Part shown: positions 9,039 through 18,425 of the stretch, piece after piece
Layout: each line of letters starts with the position of its first letter
Position numbering within the stretch: the stretch's first letter is position 1
DNA from: JAVBPA01 sp031549925
GTDB taxonomy: Bacteria > Bacillota > Clostridia > Oscillospirales > CAG-272
DNA length: 28,593 bases
Direction of reading: 5' to 3'
Assembly (NCBI GenBank): GCA_031549925.1
Contig: JAVBPA010000074.1
Span: 1 to 28,593, forward strand
Notes under the pieces: model-generated
Database searches by the model: none
What the model was told of the DNA's origin: nothing
Seen by the model: the letters and a program-made list of their open reading frames with translations, nothing else
Program-made: the position numbers and the translations under genes

Positions 9039-10103
9039 ATGAAACCAATTTTTGAAAAATCCGACTGGAAAAAAATCGAAAAAACATATGATGAATGGTG
9101 GAAACGCGAACTTGAAAGACCTGTATTAAACCTGCGGTTTTGGGGAGAAGATCCTAAAATGGAACGTCCCAGCGGACTTATAACCGAAGAACACTTTCAT
9201 TTAATGGATGATCCGGCAATGCTTATCGCAGAAAAAATGGATTATAATCTCCGCTGTTTTAAATATGCAGCCGACGGATTCCCTTATGTCTGGATTTATC
9301 TCGGACCTATATTCGCTGCGGAATATTTCGGGGCACATGCTATAATAGCTAATTCAACCGTTTGGTATAAACCCGACGAATATCTTCCCGCAGATAAAAT
9401 AAAAATCGGTCTTGACAAGAACAGTATATTTTATCCTCGTACAATCGAATTATATAAAGCTTTCAGGGATTATTTTCAGGGAAGCATGGCTATAAGCTCG
9501 CCGTCTGCTTTTTGCTTTGATTATTTGGCTATGTTAATGGATACCGAAGAATTATCGTGTAATTTTTATGATATGCCGAATGAAGTAAGAGCTAGGCTGG
9601 ATGAAATTTATGAAGTTTGTAAAAATATAAAAGCCGATTTATCAGAATATGCTTCCGGAGCTGCCGGTTATACTCACTGGGGCGGATTATACGCTCCGAA
9701 AATGTGGGACAGTATGCAATGCGATTACTGCGCATTTATATCGCCTGCTCATTTCAAAGAATTTGTTTTGCCGGATCTGATAAAAGTTGTAAATGATTCA
9801 CCCGATTACAATTATTATCATCTCGATGGCGAAGGGGAGCTTTGTCATCTCGATATGCTGCTTTCAATTGAAAATTTAAAATGTATTCAATGGGTGGCAA
9901 GCCCGGGATTCCCGAATGACACAAAAGGCTGGGAAGTTTATAAAAGGATATCCGATGCGGGTAAAAATATATGGTATACAGGAAGTTTAGAATCTATTGA
10001 AGTATTAATAGATAAATTGGGTACATCCAAAGGAATTTACTGGCACGGAGGATATCATATATCTGAATATGATAAAATCATGAAATATATCGAACGATTT
10101 TAG
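9039..10103 (+). CDS. URO-D superfamily protein of unknown function
   Basis: The 354-residue protein resembles the uroporphyrinogen decarboxylase / cobalamin-independent methyltransferase barrel superfamily, in the branch with YYHLDGEGELCHLDMLLS (around 265-282) and CIQWVASPGFP following it. Opening features are DWKKIEKTYDEWWKRELERPVLNLRF and a Trp-rich HWGGLYAPKMW stretch around residue 220. True heme-pathway HemE has different substrate-binding motifs, and no other tetrapyrrole gene is near, so I do not call it hemE. It is the last gene of the plus-strand run, 32 bases after the GH36-type gene, with a GAGG site in the same leader found before the gene at 4456. The position suggests a role tied to glycan or sugar-derivative breakdown, for example demethylation of a methylated sugar. 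That role is speculation. Confidence 0.7.
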   Translation: MKPIFEKSDWKKIEKTYDEWWKRELERPVLNLRFWGEDPKMERPSGLITEEHFHLMDDPAMLIAEKMDYNLRCFKYAADGFPYVWIYLGPIFAAEYFGAHAIIANSTVWYKPDEYLPADKIKIGLDKNSIFYPRTIELYKAFRDYFQGSMAISSPSAFCFDYLAMLMDTEELSCNFYDMPNEVRARLDEIYEVCKNIKADLSEYASGAAGYTHWGGLYAPKMWDSMQCDYCAFISPAHFKEFVLPDLIKVVNDSPDYNYYHLDGEGELCHLDMLLSIENLKCIQWVASPGFPNDTKGWEVYKRISDAGKNIWYTGSLESIEVLIDKLGTSKGIYWHGGYHISEYDKIMKYIERF

Positions 10104-10123
10104 AAAGTTGCGGGGACGAGGAC

Positions 10124-10157
10124 GCGGTCGCTTTTGAGAAAGCTCCGCAAAACTTTT
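10124..10157 (+). repeat. 34-bp hairpin repeat, copy A
   Basis: This is one of four near-identical 34-bp copies in the window. The pattern is one variable base, CGGTCGCTTTT, three variable bases, then AAAGCTCCGCAAAACTTTT. It begins 20 bases after the stop of the gene ending at 10103. It can fold into an inner GCTTT/AAAGC stem and an outer GCGG/CCGC stem. It lies between convergent genes and is followed by a second hairpin at 10192-10211. Confidence 0.9.
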
Positions 10158-10191
10158 GTAAAATAAACTTTTTTTAAAAGGTTTTTTGCCA

Positions 10192-10211
10192 GGCTTTTTT
10201 GCAAAAAAGCC
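10192..10211. terminator. Perfect 20-bp palindrome, probable terminator between convergent genes
   Basis: GGCTTTTTTG is followed directly by CAAAAAAGCC, a perfect palindrome whose stem is GGC plus six T:A pairs. It sits between the convergent genes ending at 10103 (+) and 10240 (-). A weaker AAACTTTT/AAAAGGTTT hairpin with a short T run lies just upstream (about 10166-10187). The T/A-rich stem could end transcription from either side. It also appears to be the second half of a composite with repeat copy A. Confidence 0.5.
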
Positions 10212-10239
10212 GCGTACCTCCGCATCTTCCAAACTTTAT

Positions 10240-11853
10240 TTAAAAATTCATATCAAAAGCAATAATTTTAATTTCAGCCGTACCGTCGAAACAGCATAAT
10301 CCAACTTTTCCGTTGAAATTTTCCGGCATTAAATATGTCTGAACATAATAATCATCAATATATAAAACAAAATAATCGCTTCTTGCCAACAATTTAAAAT
10401 CATGTATTTTACCGTGACGGATACCGCAATATGAAGAAACTCCGGAAGGACCCACAACATCATCATATGCAAATTCAAAGGTTCCCTCCAAAATACCGCT
10501 TCTCGAATCGGCAAGTCCTCTTCCCGCCAGCAAGTAAGGATTATTATCTGTAATCCTATGGTCGTCAAATCTTAAATTTCCGCATTTTGTTACACCCAGT
10601 GTTTGTGCGATTATCGCGGTACCCGAATTGTCTCCGCAATCAAAATAAAACCCGAATTCCGCACTGTGATGATGTGTGGCTATATGAGTTCTGCTTTCTT
10701 TCACACAAAGCTGACCTTCTATAAAAAAACCTTTCGTTTTATCAAAAGTTTCATCAAATAAAGCAATAACACCGTTTCGTGAAGCGGATATTTTTATTGT
10801 ATCCCCGTTTATTTCCAGATTGTCACGTAAATTCATGATCTTTTTATCCGGATAAATAAGTTTTATATTGTTGTAATCTATATTAATAGAATCGCCTTTA
10901 GCGGCTTCCGTTCCCCACCAATAAGCCAGCCGTATATGTCCTCTCTCATAAAGAATTTTTTTAAGATCACCTATAGCAAAAGTATCGGAAGGAATATCGG
11001 GAAGTATATTATGACTCAGCCATAAAGCGGCAAGAAACTCATTTCCATATGCGATACTGTGCCCGAGCCAGGTAACTTCACGGCGTGAATTTCCGCTCAA
11101 ACGGAATTTTTCTGTATCCGGATAAAACGGTCCTCTCGGAGATGAGGAACGGAAATTGAAAAGGGAATAGCCGTAGCTGTCAAAATAAAGTCTTCCTGAC
11201 ATTGATAAGAAATAAAAATCTCCGATTTTTTCGACAAAATTCAATTCCATATGGTGAGAGGGAATTTCCCCCCATATAATTTCAATAGGGGGCAATACTT
11301 CCCATTTGATACCGTCATAACTTTTAATAAATCCGCATCCGGGTTCGCCTACATCATCTCTTGTTTCAGAAGATATATAACCATAATAAACATCTCTTCC
11401 GAACTCGTCCTTATCCTCAATAACATGAACTTCATCCCATCTTTCATGATAATAATTCCTGTCCGGAACTACGTCGTATTCATCTCCCAAGTGTTCAAAA
11501 TCAATAAAATCTTTTGTCCTTAAAACCTTAAAATGAACTCCTTTTTCGCTGTTTGAACAAGTCGGATAATAATAAAAATATTCTCCGATTTTTTTAATTC
11601 CGTATCCTGCGTGAGCTCCTTTTATAGGAATAGCATTACGGCTTATAAATGTCCAGTGAACTCCGTCGTCTGATACAGCAATATCGAGAGCATTAGCATA
11701 ACCGCTCGGATTTTCTTCGCTTTTTAAACCCGTTCCGAAGATCGAATAAAATTTATTATTTTCAAATATTATATAATTTGCCCATGCTTTTCGTATTCCG
11801 CTTTCTTTTGAATTATCGGGTGAAATATCATATTTTACAGGTGATACAAACAT
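10240..11853 (-). CDS. Five-bladed beta-propeller glycosidase-like protein with C-terminal beta-sandwich
   Basis: The 537-residue protein reads as a GH32/GH43-like beta-propeller (about 1-340) followed by a jelly-roll (about 350-537). Propeller-type strands recur: IAVSDDGVHWTFIS, VLRTKDFIDFEHLG, FIKSYDGIKWEVLPP, and LFNFRSSSPRGPFYP, each a typical blade-closing pattern. The second half (FFIEGQLCVKES, GFYFDCGDNSGTAII, FKLLARSDYFVLYIDDYYVQTYL) looks like the C-terminal sandwich of GH32 proteins. I cannot assign the catalytic acidic residues: the classic WMNDPNG and RDP motifs of GH32 are not evident. There is no signal peptide. A TAGGAG site lies seven bases before the ATG. It follows a GH2 gene on the same strand after 31 bases, probably as one operon. 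The substrate is unknown. Confidence 0.65.
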   Translation of the reverse strand: MFVSPVKYDISPDNSKESGIRKAWANYIIFENNKFYSIFGTGLKSEENPSGYANALDIAVSDDGVHWTFISRNAIPIKGAHAGYGIKKIGEYFYYYPTCSNSEKGVHFKVLRTKDFIDFEHLGDEYDVVPDRNYYHERWDEVHVIEDKDEFGRDVYYGYISSETRDDVGEPGCGFIKSYDGIKWEVLPPIEIIWGEIPSHHMELNFVEKIGDFYFLSMSGRLYFDSYGYSLFNFRSSSPRGPFYPDTEKFRLSGNSRREVTWLGHSIAYGNEFLAALWLSHNILPDIPSDTFAIGDLKKILYERGHIRLAYWWGTEAAKGDSINIDYNNIKLIYPDKKIMNLRDNLEINGDTIKISASRNGVIALFDETFDKTKGFFIEGQLCVKESRTHIATHHHSAEFGFYFDCGDNSGTAIIAQTLGVTKCGNLRFDDHRITDNNPYLLAGRGLADSRSGILEGTFEFAYDDVVGPSGVSSYCGIRHGKIHDFKLLARSDYFVLYIDDYYVQTYLMPENFNGKVGLCCFDGTAEIKIIAFDMNF

Positions 11854-11884
11854 AAAAACACTCCTATATATTTATTTATAGTGA

Positions 11885-14176
11885 TTATTTTAATTTAACC
11901 GTTATTCCGTAAAGGAGCGGAATATAAGAATTATTATCAAGCACAAATTTTATTTTGTTTAATCGTACATTTTTAGTATTGATTTCATATAGACAGACTT
12001 GATATTTTTCCCAGTCGGGTTCAAGCTCTGTTTCGATTACACGGCAAGTATTAAAAGCTCTCGGATCAATGCGTGAGCTTATCGCAAGCATAGAGGAAGC
12101 GCAGTAATCCAAACCGTTTTTCATTTTGATCATTTCTTCAGATCCGTCATCATAATATAATATGTAACTGGCAACTTCTTCTCCGAACAAACCTTTGTAT
12201 GGATAACCCTGCGGGAATGTAGTTTGTCCTATAAAATATACTTTTTCAGCAGTTTCATTTATATTTATTTCAATTTCCGAACATTCGCCGTTAAGTACAA
12301 TAGGATATCCCTTTTTGATATCAGAGGGAAGATTACCCAAAGCGGATATTGTTTCAGAAATAACAGCTCCTTCAACATTTCCGAATCTGTTTGAAACTTC
12401 AGCGTTAGCTATCATAAAATTTACAGCTTTTTTTTGTTGTTTGTATTTTTTTATTTGATCAAGAGAAATTGTTTTGTAATTTCCGTTTTCGGTTTTATAA
12501 GGATATATTTTTATTTTCGGTTGAAATGCGTAAGGATAGGTATAAGGATAGGGATTAAATTTTTCATCGGGGTTTATTTTAATAACGCTGTTAATACCGT
12601 CGAAAAATTGCTGCATGATGTTGTACATAGGTTTTATATTACGGTCGATATCAACCAAACCATCGTGAAGAACTCCGTCATAGCTTCCCGGAAAGCTTCT
12701 TCTGTATTGGTACATATCCTGCCAGCACCACCAGGCTAACCCGCAAAGATTTCTTTTTTGCGCGTAGTACATATATTCGCGGCGGGTCATTTCGTATAAA
12801 TTTTTATTATTTTGTAAGAACCAACCGCCCCATTCCGAAAACACAATCGGTTTGCCTTTCATTGTATCCATAACAAAACGAAGATTGGAGTTATCAAAAA
12901 GTACATCAGGTGTATGTCCGTATGCGTGGAAAGTGTAAAAATCAAGATTACATTCATCAAAAGCAGTTTTAGCATCCGCTGCCGGATAACAATTCGCCGC
13001 TGAAACCGGGCGATTGGGATCAAGCTTCCGGCAAAGCTCCGCACAAGCTTTCATAAAATCCAAATTCATTGAACATTCATTAAAAATAAACCAAAAAGCA
13101 ACGCATACATTATTTCTGTCACGTATTACGGTACGGCGCATAATCTCAAGCGCACTTTCCGATATATAACTGTTGTTTAAATCAGCCTGCCATAAACCGG
13201 GTTCCGCACTGACCATCAAACCGATTTTATCGGCATATTCCATAGTATATTTATTATGGGGATAATGGACAAGACGTATATAATTCGCACCCATGCGTTT
13301 AATTAAATTTAAATCGTGTTCAATCTGTTGTTTTGTAAGAGAATAACCCTGATGCTCTCCCCACATTTCATGACGGCAGACACCGGATAAAAAGCAGCGT
13401 TCTCCGTTTAAATAAAAATATTCCCCTATTACTTTAAAATCCTTAAACCCAGCGTTTTTTTCGATTATATCAATTATATTATTATTAATATCAAGCAATT
13501 CGATAACCAAAAGGTATAAACAGGGAAGAGCGGGAGACCATAAAACAGGATAATCAATAATAAAATCCGTTTCCGTTTTATTTATTTTTTCGGCGATTGA
13601 AATCTTTTTATTTTCCGAAAATTTCAATTCGTTGTTGTAAAAAAGTTTTATATTACAGCTGCATTCCTGATTTTGGGTGTTGTAATTTTCAATATCAAGT
13701 CCGAGTTTGCAAAAAGCATTTTTATAATTTTCGGAAAAACTATATGTAAAATTGTAATCGGATAACAATACCTTTTCACATATTTCAAGATGAACGCTGC
13801 GGGTTATCCCTCCGTAATTTTCCCAGCCCCAGGTAGGTCCGAATTTCGCGTTAATATCCGAAACAATCAATTTTATAATATTTGAAGAATCCCCCAAAAG
13901 CAAATCTGTTATATTAATTCTGTATTCGCAAAAGGGAAGCATGGATAAAATTTGCTTGTTATTTAAAAATAAAAGTGCTTCGTTGTTAACCCCCCCAAAA
14001 ACCAAATAATAAATTTTATCATCTTCTTTTTTTATATCTAAGTTATAATAAAAATAAGCGTCGCCCACACAATGATACGACGACGGAACACGCATTTTTG
14101 TTTTGCTTATATTTTCGTAATTATCAGCCGGAAGACAAAAATCCCAATCACCGTCAAGCGAAATGATTTTTTTCAT
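11885..14176 (-). CDS. GH2 glycoside hydrolase (beta-galactosidase/beta-glucuronidase branch)
   Basis: The 763-residue protein starts with the GH2 sugar-binding domain (ISLDGDWDFCLPADNY, VPSSYH, GGVNNEALLFLNN), then an immunoglobulin-like domain and a TIM barrel from about residue 255 (FYLNGERCFLSGVCRHE). NYIRLVHYPHNKYTMEYADKIGLMV is the usual barrel strand motif. The likely acid/base is Glu367 in FIFNECS and the likely nucleophile is Glu448 in VFSEWGGWF, with the spacing typical of this branch. A C-terminal region of about 200 residues has no motif I can name. Motifs do not settle galactosidase versus glucuronidase or another specificity. There is no signal peptide. A GAGGAA site lies about seven bases upstream of the ATG, and an extended -10 promoter lies at 14216-14224. 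The gene is divergent from glutamate dehydrogenase. Confidence 0.85.
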   Translation of the reverse strand: MKKIISLDGDWDFCLPADNYENISKTKMRVPSSYHCVGDAYFYYNLDIKKEDDKIYYLVFGGVNNEALLFLNNKQILSMLPFCEYRINITDLLLGDSSNIIKLIVSDINAKFGPTWGWENYGGITRSVHLEICEKVLLSDYNFTYSFSENYKNAFCKLGLDIENYNTQNQECSCNIKLFYNNELKFSENKKISIAEKINKTETDFIIDYPVLWSPALPCLYLLVIELLDINNNIIDIIEKNAGFKDFKVIGEYFYLNGERCFLSGVCRHEMWGEHQGYSLTKQQIEHDLNLIKRMGANYIRLVHYPHNKYTMEYADKIGLMVSAEPGLWQADLNNSYISESALEIMRRTVIRDRNNVCVAFWFIFNECSMNLDFMKACAELCRKLDPNRPVSAANCYPAADAKTAFDECNLDFYTFHAYGHTPDVLFDNSNLRFVMDTMKGKPIVFSEWGGWFLQNNKNLYEMTRREYMYYAQKRNLCGLAWWCWQDMYQYRRSFPGSYDGVLHDGLVDIDRNIKPMYNIMQQFFDGINSVIKINPDEKFNPYPYTYPYAFQPKIKIYPYKTENGNYKTISLDQIKKYKQQKKAVNFMIANAEVSNRFGNVEGAVISETISALGNLPSDIKKGYPIVLNGECSEIEININETAEKVYFIGQTTFPQGYPYKGLFGEEVASYILYYDDGSEEMIKMKNGLDYCASSMLAISSRIDPRAFNTCRVIETELEPDWEKYQVCLYEINTKNVRLNKIKFVLDNNSYIPLLYGITVKLK

Positions 14177-14215
14177 AATTATTCCTCAAAATTAATAAAA
14201 TTTGTTTTTTTATAT

Positions 14216-14224
14216 ATTATATCA
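14216..14224 (-). promoter_or_regulatory. Probable extended -10 promoter for the GH2/propeller operon
   Basis: On the minus strand this reads TGATATAAT, a consensus -10 with the TGn extension, about 40 bases before the GH2 start codon. No good -35 element is seen at the usual distance, which fits an extended -10 promoter but lowers certainty in such AT-rich DNA. Confidence 0.45.
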
Positions 14225-14382
14225 TAATGAAACATAAAATAAAGACAATTTATAAAAATATTATATGCAAGTTATATATTAATTTAATTCAAAATCAACA
14301 ACATTGTAATTATTTTTAAACGATATTATATATAAAAATGAAATATTAAAAAGATTGTCTTTCATAATCGTAAAATTAGCTA

Positions 14383-14411
14383 TTGACAAAAAAACAGAAA
14401 ATGGTTATAAT
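14383..14411 (+). promoter_or_regulatory. Consensus sigma-A promoter of glutamate dehydrogenase
   Basis: TTGACA at 14383-14388 and TATAAT at 14406-14411 are perfect consensus hexamers separated by exactly 17 bases. Transcription should begin near 14418, giving a short leader with an AGGAG site (14443-14447) before the start codon at 14455. This suggests strong, basic expression. Confidence 0.9.
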
Positions 14412-14454
14412 ATATACGATGTTGGTATAATAATATGAATATAGGAGAAAAATC

Positions 14455-15741
14455 ATGGCGGAAATAAAATATAATCCATTTGAAAACGCACAGGCGCAAT
14501 TTGATTTAGCAGCGGAAAAACTCGGTTTAGATGACGGAAGCAAAGCATTGCTGCGTCAGCCGATGAAAGAATTTCATTTTACAATACCGGTTAAAATGGA
14601 TGACGGTTCGGTAAAAGTATTCCAGGCTTTCCGTATAAAACATAATGACGCAAGAGGACCGGCAAAGGGAGGAATCCGTTTCCATCCGCATGAAACAGCC
14701 GATACAGTAAGAGCATTGTCTATGTGGATGACATGGAAATGCGCGGTTGTTGACATACCTCTGGGCGGAGGAAAAGGCGGAGTTGTATGTGATCCTCACA
14801 ATTTGTCGATGAGAGAACAGGAAAGACTTTGCAGAGGATATATACGCCAGTTATGGACGCAAGTAGGTCCTAATATAGATGTACCCGCACCCGATGTTAT
14901 GACAAACGGTCAGCACATGATATGGATGCTTGACGAATATGAAACAATAACAGGCAACCGTTATCCGGGTATGATTACAGGTAAACCCGTAGGAATGGGC
15001 GGTTCTCTCGGACGCACGGAAGCGACAGGATACGGCGTCATATATGTTTTAAGAGGATTGCTTGAAAAAATGAATATTGTTCCGTCAGATACAACTGCAA
15101 GTATTCAAGGCTTCGGAAACGTTGCGGAATACGCGGCGCGTAAATATACGGAACTCGGCGGAAAAGTTATTGCGGTTTCGTGCTGGAATCAAAAAGACGG
15201 AGTATCATACACATTTAAAAAAGCAACGGGATGCGATATTGCGCAGCTTGTCAGCATAAAAGATTCTTTCGGTTCAATAAATAAAGAAAAAGCACAGGAA
15301 TTCGGTTATGAAGTTCTTGCGGGAGAAGAATGGCTGAAACAGGATGTTGATATACTGCTTCCGGCAGCTCTCGAAAATCAAATTACCCCCGCTGTATTCC
15401 CCATGATTTCAAAACAGGTTAAAATAATCTGTGAAGGTGCAAACGGTCCTACAACTCCCGACTGCGATCCGTTAATAGCGGAAAGAGGAATAGTTCTGCT
15501 TCCCGACTTTTTAACCAACGCAGGTGGTGTAACATGCAGCTATTTTGAACAAGTTCAATGTAATATGAACTATTTCTGGGATGTTTGCGAAGTATTGACA
15601 AAACTCGAAAATACAATGGTAAAAGCATTTGAAGCGGTATATAATCTATCGGTTGAGAAAAATCTTTACATGCGTGAAGCGGCTTATATGATAGCTATTG
15701 ACCGTGTTGCGAAAGCTATAAAGCTCCGCGGATGGATATAA
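14455..15741 (+). CDS. gdhA: Glutamate dehydrogenase
   Basis: The enzyme interconverts glutamate and 2-oxoglutarate plus ammonia, linking nitrogen assimilation to carbon metabolism in the cytoplasm. The 428-residue length fits the short hexameric Glu/Leu/Phe/Val dehydrogenase family. Motifs include KGGIRFHP, the PLGGGKGG loop with Lys107, DVPAPDVMTN with the catalytic Asp, and the Rossmann segment ASIQGFGNVAEYAA. TNAGGVTCSYFEQVQ near the end lines the glutamate site. Whether it prefers NAD or NADP cannot be read with certainty. It stands alone, with a perfect promoter in front and a hairpin terminator behind, so it is a single-gene unit unrelated to the flanking glycan genes. It provides the ammonia-linked step most relevant to the apparently ammonia-dependent NadE. 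Confidence 0.95.
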   Translation: MAEIKYNPFENAQAQFDLAAEKLGLDDGSKALLRQPMKEFHFTIPVKMDDGSVKVFQAFRIKHNDARGPAKGGIRFHPHETADTVRALSMWMTWKCAVVDIPLGGGKGGVVCDPHNLSMREQERLCRGYIRQLWTQVGPNIDVPAPDVMTNGQHMIWMLDEYETITGNRYPGMITGKPVGMGGSLGRTEATGYGVIYVLRGLLEKMNIVPSDTTASIQGFGNVAEYAARKYTELGGKVIAVSCWNQKDGVSYTFKKATGCDIAQLVSIKDSFGSINKEKAQEFGYEVLAGEEWLKQDVDILLPAALENQITPAVFPMISKQVKIICEGANGPTTPDCDPLIAERGIVLLPDFLTNAGGVTCSYFEQVQCNMNYFWDVCEVLTKLENTMVKAFEAVYNLSVEKNLYMREAAYMIAIDRVAKAIKLRGWI

Positions 15742-15797
15742 ATTGTAATCCGGTAAATATAAACTTATAAAAACATAAAAATATTAATAAAAAAATT

Positions 15798-15836
15798 CCC
15801 GTACAATTGATAATTTAAATTTGTACGGGGTTTTTT
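15798..15836. terminator. Bidirectional intrinsic terminator between gdhA and the GH38 gene
   Basis: A 9-bp perfect stem, CCCGTACAA (15798-15806) with TTGTACGGG (15821-15829), and a 14-base loop are followed by six T (15831-15836) on the plus strand. On the minus strand the same stem is followed by a run of T (the A run at 15790-15795). It can therefore end both convergent transcripts. Confidence 0.85.
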
Positions 15837-15920
15837 ATAAAATCTGTTTTATTGTAAAATTTTGTCTTTTATGAAAATCTATTTTTTTAAAATCTGTTTT
15901 TTAAAATTATAAAAAATATA

Positions 15921-18407
15921 TTATCTTTCTATCAAATCGCACTCTGATATTTTTTTATCATCAGAAATTTTCAATGTTTTAATTTCATAACTCAAAACTG
16001 TAACAGAAAAATTTATATCGAGCATAGGAGATGTAAATTCAGCGCTGGCCGTTTCATTTGACGGATTGAAAAATCTGACAATCCATCCGTCTTCAAGTTC
16101 CGTTCTCTTAAATACCGTCATTATAATAGTTGTATCATTGTTTAAATATACAAGAGGTTTCGGTATATCTTTATCATCAGAACCGGAAGGGAAGAATGAA
16201 AGCGCAAAAGGTCTTTCATTAAAAATATATGCAAGTCTTTCAGTAAAATCCATTATATTTTCCGTATCGCCTGCGTCAAATTTGAAATTATAAAGTCTTT
16301 CACCTTGTTCAATATAAGGAGAAAATCTATCCTGAGGCAATATATCGCGGTCACCTATAGGATGAGCCGTGTAAGCGGGAGAACGAAGCATTGTTATATA
16401 TAATTTATTATCGCAGGCGGAAGAACCGTAAACACCGTCATTTATAACCGCTATTGAATTTTCGCTTCCTTTTAAGATGATATATTTTTGAGAAACATTT
16501 TCGCGGCCTGTCATAGGCAAGCTTTCAACTCCGTAAGCTACCTGTCCGAGACACTCTTTTATTTCCATAGCAGGTAATACTTCAAGTTTAAGCATTTTAG
16601 ATTTTTCCGCCCATAAAACGCGGATTTCAACATCAAGCTCCGATGTATTTTTTGAAATTTTATATCTGACAACCGCTTTTGATGACATATATCCGAATAC
16701 AGCTTCAATTACCGTTCTAACCGAACCGTCTTCTATAACTCTGACAGAAGGTATAATATTGCGTACATTCGAAAAAGCAGAGCCTTGTTCATCGCAAAGC
16801 AGTTTAAATTCGCCGATTTTGTTTAACCATCCCTTGTCGTTCATACCCCAAGGATCTACATTATCCTGATAAACATTGAGTGAAAGCGAACCGGATGCAA
16901 ACATATTTTTTCCGCCGGATATATATTTATCGCATAATCCGGTTAATTTATTAATTTGAATTTCGATTTTATCTGTTTTAACAATAAAATGGCTTGTTGA
17001 TGAAGGGACTACGGGAATCGGCTTGCTCGGAAGTTTTTCCATTTTGCAATCAAACCGGTTTATTTGCATAGGTTTTAACTGTGCATGGAAAACAACTCTT
17101 TTTCTCCAGTCAATCGGTATATTTCCAACTTCTTTTTCCGGTTGGGAACATATTTTTTCTCCTCCGCTGTAGACTATCGGATTTGAAAATTCAACCGCCC
17201 AGTTTTGATCCCATAACATAAATTCACATTCTATATCCGTTTCAATATCGTAAGGAAGCGGATTATATACAAATATCGGAATTTCGTCGGAAGCTGCGGT
17301 ACGCTGTCCCGCTGTCAATGCAAAGAAAGCTTTAGCTCTGAGCCTGGTAAGTATCTCATGACCGTGATCAATAATCCTTATTGCCATTTCCTCAACGGGC
17401 TGGATAGACGAACCCGGTAAACTGTCATGGAATTGAACAGTCAGCATATCATATAAAGCTTCAGATAATAATTCTTTAGGATATTCGATAAGATTTGCGG
17501 CTGCTGCGTGGGAACATAAACGTTCCGTTGAAAAAAACACGTTTTCCAGTCTGCGGTATCCTTGCTTTATTCTGATTTGGCTTGTATAACATCCCGGAGC
17601 CCATAAATTAAGATCTCCTTCATGTACAAAAAGTTTATTATAATCGAGATCGGCGACAAAATCTTCGGGAGTGGAATGGATTATTTCAATATTCTGCGAT
17701 TTAAATTCTTCTTTTAATTTAGTGATTTGTTCCAGGTCGATTTTAGAAGGACCGCCTCCGTGATTTCCGACACCCCACAAGCAAACGCCTATACTTCCCT
17801 CAGGATAAGTGTTTGCAATAGCTTTTATTTTATCTGTGCTGTGACCCAAACCGCTGTTATATCCGTAATTAACTCTGCAACCGATTATTTCGCTTCCGTC
17901 GTAGCCTTTCCAGCGGATAACATCTGCCGGAAGAGGACAAAAATTATTATCAGGACGGCAAAACATATAGGAATTATATCCGCTTTTCGCAAGAATTTGA
18001 ACCAATCCTCTGCTGTGTCCGAACGGATCTAAATTTATAGCTGTTTTCGGTTCTACATTAAATTTTTCGCTAAAATATTTTCTTCCGAAAAGAGACTGTC
18101 TCACAAAACCTTCACCGGAAGGCATATTGCAATCGGGCTGCAAATGCCATCCGCCCATGATGTGCCATTTTTTTTCTTTTACTAGTTTCTGTATTTCTAA
18201 AAATAATTGAGGTTCATATTCTTCTATCCACATATATAATAAAGCTTCGTTGTGGCAGAATACAAAATCATCAAATTCACGGCATAAACGAGCGGCTACG
18301 CGGAATGTCGAAAGAGTTTCGGCAGCACCTTCCTCCCATTCCCATTGCCATTCAGGATCAATATGCGCGTTGCAAATTAAATGTATACGTTTTATCGGTT
18401 TATCCAT
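15921..18407 (-). CDS. GH38 alpha-mannosidase
   Basis: GH38 enzymes remove alpha-mannose using a bound zinc ion. The 828-residue protein has the zinc-site motif NAHIDPEWQW (His15, Asp17) at its start, the nucleophile Asp127 in INLDPFGHSRG, and the VQFHDSLPGSS motif supplying the second zinc His near residue 325. A three-helix bundle and long C-terminal beta domains follow, as in the family. There is no signal peptide, so it acts on imported mannosides, such as N-glycan fragments. AAGGAG lies about 14 bases before the ATG, a long but usable spacing. The gene is divergent from a ROK kinase across an 80-base gap, which suggests shared control, and it ends at a bidirectional terminator. The exact linkage preference is not readable. 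Confidence 0.92.
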   Translation of the reverse strand: MDKPIKRIHLICNAHIDPEWQWEWEEGAAETLSTFRVAARLCREFDDFVFCHNEALLYMWIEEYEPQLFLEIQKLVKEKKWHIMGGWHLQPDCNMPSGEGFVRQSLFGRKYFSEKFNVEPKTAINLDPFGHSRGLVQILAKSGYNSYMFCRPDNNFCPLPADVIRWKGYDGSEIIGCRVNYGYNSGLGHSTDKIKAIANTYPEGSIGVCLWGVGNHGGGPSKIDLEQITKLKEEFKSQNIEIIHSTPEDFVADLDYNKLFVHEGDLNLWAPGCYTSQIRIKQGYRRLENVFFSTERLCSHAAAANLIEYPKELLSEALYDMLTVQFHDSLPGSSIQPVEEMAIRIIDHGHEILTRLRAKAFFALTAGQRTAASDEIPIFVYNPLPYDIETDIECEFMLWDQNWAVEFSNPIVYSGGEKICSQPEKEVGNIPIDWRKRVVFHAQLKPMQINRFDCKMEKLPSKPIPVVPSSTSHFIVKTDKIEIQINKLTGLCDKYISGGKNMFASGSLSLNVYQDNVDPWGMNDKGWLNKIGEFKLLCDEQGSAFSNVRNIIPSVRVIEDGSVRTVIEAVFGYMSSKAVVRYKISKNTSELDVEIRVLWAEKSKMLKLEVLPAMEIKECLGQVAYGVESLPMTGRENVSQKYIILKGSENSIAVINDGVYGSSACDNKLYITMLRSPAYTAHPIGDRDILPQDRFSPYIEQGERLYNFKFDAGDTENIMDFTERLAYIFNERPFALSFFPSGSDDKDIPKPLVYLNNDTTIIMTVFKRTELEDGWIVRFFNPSNETASAEFTSPMLDINFSVTVLSYEIKTLKISDDKKISECDLIER

Positions 18408-18425
18408 TAGTTGAATTCAAACTCC

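Noticed and set aside
9039..10103. Calling the gene hemE (heme pathway uroporphyrinogen decarboxylase)
   Set aside because: Its motifs belong to another branch of the superfamily and no tetrapyrrole genes are nearby.
14241..14362. Inverted AAAGACAAT (14241-14249) and ATTGTCTTT (14354-14362) in the gap before gdhA
   Set aside because: Only 9 bp and over 100 bases apart in AT-rich DNA; chance is a fair explanation.
15839..15902. Three AAAATCTGTTTT-like direct repeats between gdhA and the GH38 gene
   Set aside because: Low complexity and imperfect; no link to a CRISPR, iteron or known site could be made.
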